Of a DNA stretch of 64,000 nucleotides, positions 63,231 to 64,000 are shown piece after piece. The stretch lies in NCBI GenBank assembly GCA_965240325.2, contig OZ251234.1:1674001-1738000 (forward strand), in the 5' to 3' direction. Made by a program: the position numbers and the translations under genes. The notes below the pieces were generated by a model. The model was not told where the DNA came from. It saw only the letters and a program-made list of their open reading frames with translations, and did no database searches. Numbering within the stretch: the stretch's first letter is position 1; the number at the start of each line of letters is the position of its first letter. Source of the DNA: Rebecca billardiae RCC1528 (lineage: Eukaryota; Haptophyta).

Positions 63231-64000
63231 CGCCACTCCGCACGGCGCCCACGCCGCTCGACGCTGCGCACGGAGCGGGGAATGGCAACGGGAGCCTGCA
63301 CGATGCGGCCGGCTGCCTGCCCCAGCTCGTGGAAACGCCACTGCGGGTACAGCTGAAGAGCAGTAACGACCTGTTTCAGTGTTTCGCCGGCACTGATCAC
63401 CCGGAGCCCGTAATAGTGAATAGGCTACGCTCGACTTCATCTGACTGACTGTCGCTCTGATGACAGAATGAATCGGCGAGTTGTCTGATAGTGCTCACTG
63501 TGATAGCTGTCCGCGGGGCTTAGCCTCGCGGCGCCGGCGTGCGGCGACACTGCCGCTGCGCCCGCCCGCCGATACCAGAACTTTCGGCCACGGCGCACCG
63601 CCGTGGGGTCGTGTGGGGCGGCGGCTGACTCGGTCACTCGGGTCGGCCGCCGGGTCCCCGCGGCGTGTCTGCCGTGGGATCGCTGCTCGCGCGCCGGGCA
63701 GCTGATGCCGCCCGGCCCCCAGGCTCAACGATGGTGTCGATGAATCACGAAGCCGATCGCGTCGCCCGAGCCCGGAGGGGCCGGAACAGGCGGAATCGCA
63801 AGCCGCATTCGCCACGCCGGCCCAGTCCGATCGGCCGTGATGGAAGATGCATGCACGTGGCGGTTTTGGCATGGCGAGCGGCTCTGTGCCCGCGAAGGCA
63901 GCTGCCCAGAGCAGCTGCGAGCTCGTCGTTGGCACAGCCAGCCCTCGCGGCTTCGCGCGTCCTCCGGCCGGCCATGCTCAACGCTGCCCGTCCGAGCAGC
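63231..64000. other. Intergenic region to window edge
   Basis: The 5' flank of the large IQ/WW gene. TGATCACCCGGAGCCCGT at about 63396 repeats a sequence at 21412. Minus-strand frames toward the edge (for example ending at 63735 with PGSGDAIGFVIHRHH) might be the tail of another gene, but I cannot support one. Confidence 0.4.

Noticed and set aside
63231-63440. Extended N-terminus of the large IQ/WW protein starting at 63440
   Set aside because: The extra 70 residues are low-quality, and the DNA includes a sequence repeated in an intergenic region at 21412. MMRPKHESP at 63230 is the better start.

Overview
This window is nuclear DNA from a eukaryotic microalga. The genes are GC-rich and many carry short GC-rich introns. 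Nearly all of these begin GTGCG, GTGAG or a similar GTG sequence and end CAG; one begins GC. Genes are separated by less GC-rich stretches holding TA, GA, CA and G tracts. The EF-Ts gene encodes a signal-peptide-like leader with a Phe after a short hydrophobic run, as in plastid proteins of red-lineage secondary algae. Two genes carry the CEP164-type WW module expected in a flagellate. A haptophyte is the best guess; a pelagophyte or another ochrophyte is possible. I found no bacterial operons, rRNA, convincing tRNA or CRISPR array.

Layout. 0-16 kb: ankyrin-repeat protein (partial, -), small zinc-ribbon protein (-), CEP164-like basal-body protein (+, six exons), NECAP-like endocytosis protein (-), AcnB-type aconitase with a predicted mitochondrial leader (+, four exons), MFS-like membrane protein (+) and a glycosyltransferase-like protein (-). 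16.5-17.2 kb: a 25-bp minisatellite. 17.6-19.0 kb: glutaredoxin-DUF547 fusion. 19.0-23.7 kb: gene-poor, with two elements bounded by terminal inverted repeats. 23.7-29.4 kb: a large single-pass membrane protein with a LamG-like ectodomain and a cytosolic TIR-like (SHQW) domain. 29.7-30.2 kb: a broken or unresolved SANT-like gene. 30.8-31.6 kb: plastid EF-Ts. 33.5-45 kb: KA1-like protein, small Cys-rich secreted or type II protein, AlgH/UPF0301 protein, TPR protein, SCC4/MAU2-like cohesin loader, myristoylated IQ membrane protein, and a PAP2/vanadium-haloperoxidase homologue lacking its proton-donor His. 46-53 kb: MGST3-like MAPEG enzyme, acetate kinase, an unresolved gene, Tim17-like protein, and a RanBP2-zinc-finger EEP-family nuclease. 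53-57 kb: intergenic, with a third inverted-repeat element and microsatellites. 57.1-63.2 kb: a 1786-residue IQ and WW protein with two more CEP164-type modules.

Many neighbours are head-to-head with 105-490 bp between starts, so shared promoters are likely. Tail-to-tail gaps hold most of the microsatellites. Apart from the two WW-module proteins, which probably both act at the flagellar base, the genes look like an unlinked housekeeping mix. Exon structures were derived by hand from reading frame, splice signals and family conservation, without transcript evidence.
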